The notes below the pieces were generated by a model. That model worked only from the letters and a program-made list of their open reading frames with translations, had not been told where the DNA came from and ran no database searches. From Granulosicoccus sp. (GTDB lineage: Bacteria > Pseudomonadota > Gammaproteobacteria > Granulosicoccales > Granulosicoccaceae), in assembly GCA_023300375.1 (NCBI GenBank), contig JALZWO010000137.1:1-36523 (forward strand): DNA of 36,523 nt. Direction: 5' to 3'. A program made the position numbers and the translations under genes. Within the stretch, counting starts at the first letter, position 1. Every line of letters begins with the position of its first letter. This document shows, one piece after another, positions 36,136 through 36,523 of this stretch.

Positions 36136-36522
36136 TTAATTACAGTGCCTTGGGCTGTAACTTGGTTTCCAAGATGCGGCTGCAGAGGAGTCTATGGTAC
36201 AGAGCCAATCGCCATCTGCTTCTCGCGTAAGGGTAACAACAGCACCTCTTACAGCGGTACTTACGGCACCATCAAGAGTGCCAGACAGGGTGCCGCTTCC
36301 ATCAAACAAGAAATTAGTTGTTGGAGCTTGATTCATATAATACGACGATCGGAAGCCAACGTCATTGGCAGAAAATGAATAATTTCCCATGTGTAGCTCA
36401 GTTCCGATGTTTCTTCTTAAATTAGCCATTTCGCTGTGTGCACTTGCTACATGGGCTTGTGCTACATAGTCACCGTATTGTGGAACAGCAAATGCGGCCA
36501 AGATGCCAATGATGGCTACGAC
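36136..36522 (-). CDS. pilA: type IV pilin, major subunit (5' end outside window)
   Basis: Major subunit of the type IVa pilus fibre. The gene runs off the window end, so the prepilin leader and the F-T-L-I-E-L start of the mature protein are missing. The first visible residues, VVAIIGILAAFAVPQYGDYV, are the typical hydrophobic alpha-1 helix. The rest is a short pilin head (about 100 residues) with two cysteines near the C-terminus (WLCTIDS and RHCN), fitting the disulfide-bounded D-region. It stands directly upstream of pilB on the same strand but is cut off by a terminator, so it is probably its own transcription unit. Confidence 0.93.
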   Translation of the reverse strand, partial: VVAIIGILAAFAVPQYGDYVAQAHVASAHSEMANLRRNIGTELHMGNYSFSANDVGFRSSYYMNQAPTTNFLFDGSGTLSGTLDGAVSTAVRGAVVTLTREADGDWLCTIDSSAAASWKPSYSPRHCN

Positions 36523-36523
36523 A

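Noticed and set aside
35909-36139. 76-codon plus-strand ORF between pilB and pilA
   Set aside because: It reads straight through the perfect pilA terminator hairpin, has no recognisable domain, and opposes the direction of the pil genes.

Overview
The window looks like the chromosome of a Gram-negative gammaproteobacterium of moderate GC. The main evidence is an LPS lipid A gene (lpxC), the PBP1a activator lipoprotein LpoA, the SspA/SspB pair with its ClpX-binding tail, a meso-DAP type MurE, type IVa pilus genes in the pilA / pilB-pilC-pilD-coaE order, a bacterial type A RNase P RNA, and a gene order (petBC-sspAB; lpxC-dciA-secA-argJ-mutT) also known from pseudomonads. No mobile element, CRISPR array, tRNA or rRNA is visible. 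I cannot name the genus.

Layout. 1-2.4 kb: end of the cytochrome bc1 operon (petB, petC), a terminator, then sspA-sspB. 2.4-5.0 kb, minus strand: lpoA followed by yraN, as in E. coli, with short GGGAAT-type palindromic repeats between them. 5.0-6.4 kb: rsmI, then the RNase P RNA gene rnpB. 6.4-7.2 kb, minus strand: a DUF4145-like zinc-ribbon protein of unknown role. 7.2-24.5 kb: a complete division and cell wall (dcw) cluster, mraZ-rsmH-ftsL-ftsI-murE-murF-mraY-murD-ftsW-murG-murC-ddl-ftsQ-ftsA-ftsZ. 24.5-31.3 kb: lpxC, dciA (minus strand), secA, argJ, mutT. 31.4-36.5 kb, minus strand: pilA (cut by the window end), pilB, pilC, pilD, coaE.

How the genes work together. The dcw cluster encodes the cytoplasmic steps of peptidoglycan precursor synthesis (MurC-F, Ddl), the lipid-linked steps (MraY, MurG), the septal synthase pair (FtsW, FtsI) with FtsL and FtsQ, and the FtsA/FtsZ ring. 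A strong sigma70-type promoter with four GTG boxes spaced exactly 10 bp apart marks the MraZ autoregulatory site. From mraZ to ftsQ all junctions overlap by 1-8 nt except one 2-nt gap, which suggests one translationally coupled mRNA. The pilus block encodes the major pilin, assembly ATPase, platform protein and prepilin peptidase.

I found no convincing new multi-gene system. The points most worth a second look are regulatory or structural: the MraZ operator, the overlapping divergent start codons of lpoA and rsmI, an FtsL with almost no cytoplasmic tail, mutually exclusive hairpins after ftsZ, a 5'-terminal hairpin with a leader ORF before secA, a GGC instead of GGU in the expected L15 loop of RNase P RNA, and the unexplained DUF4145-like protein.
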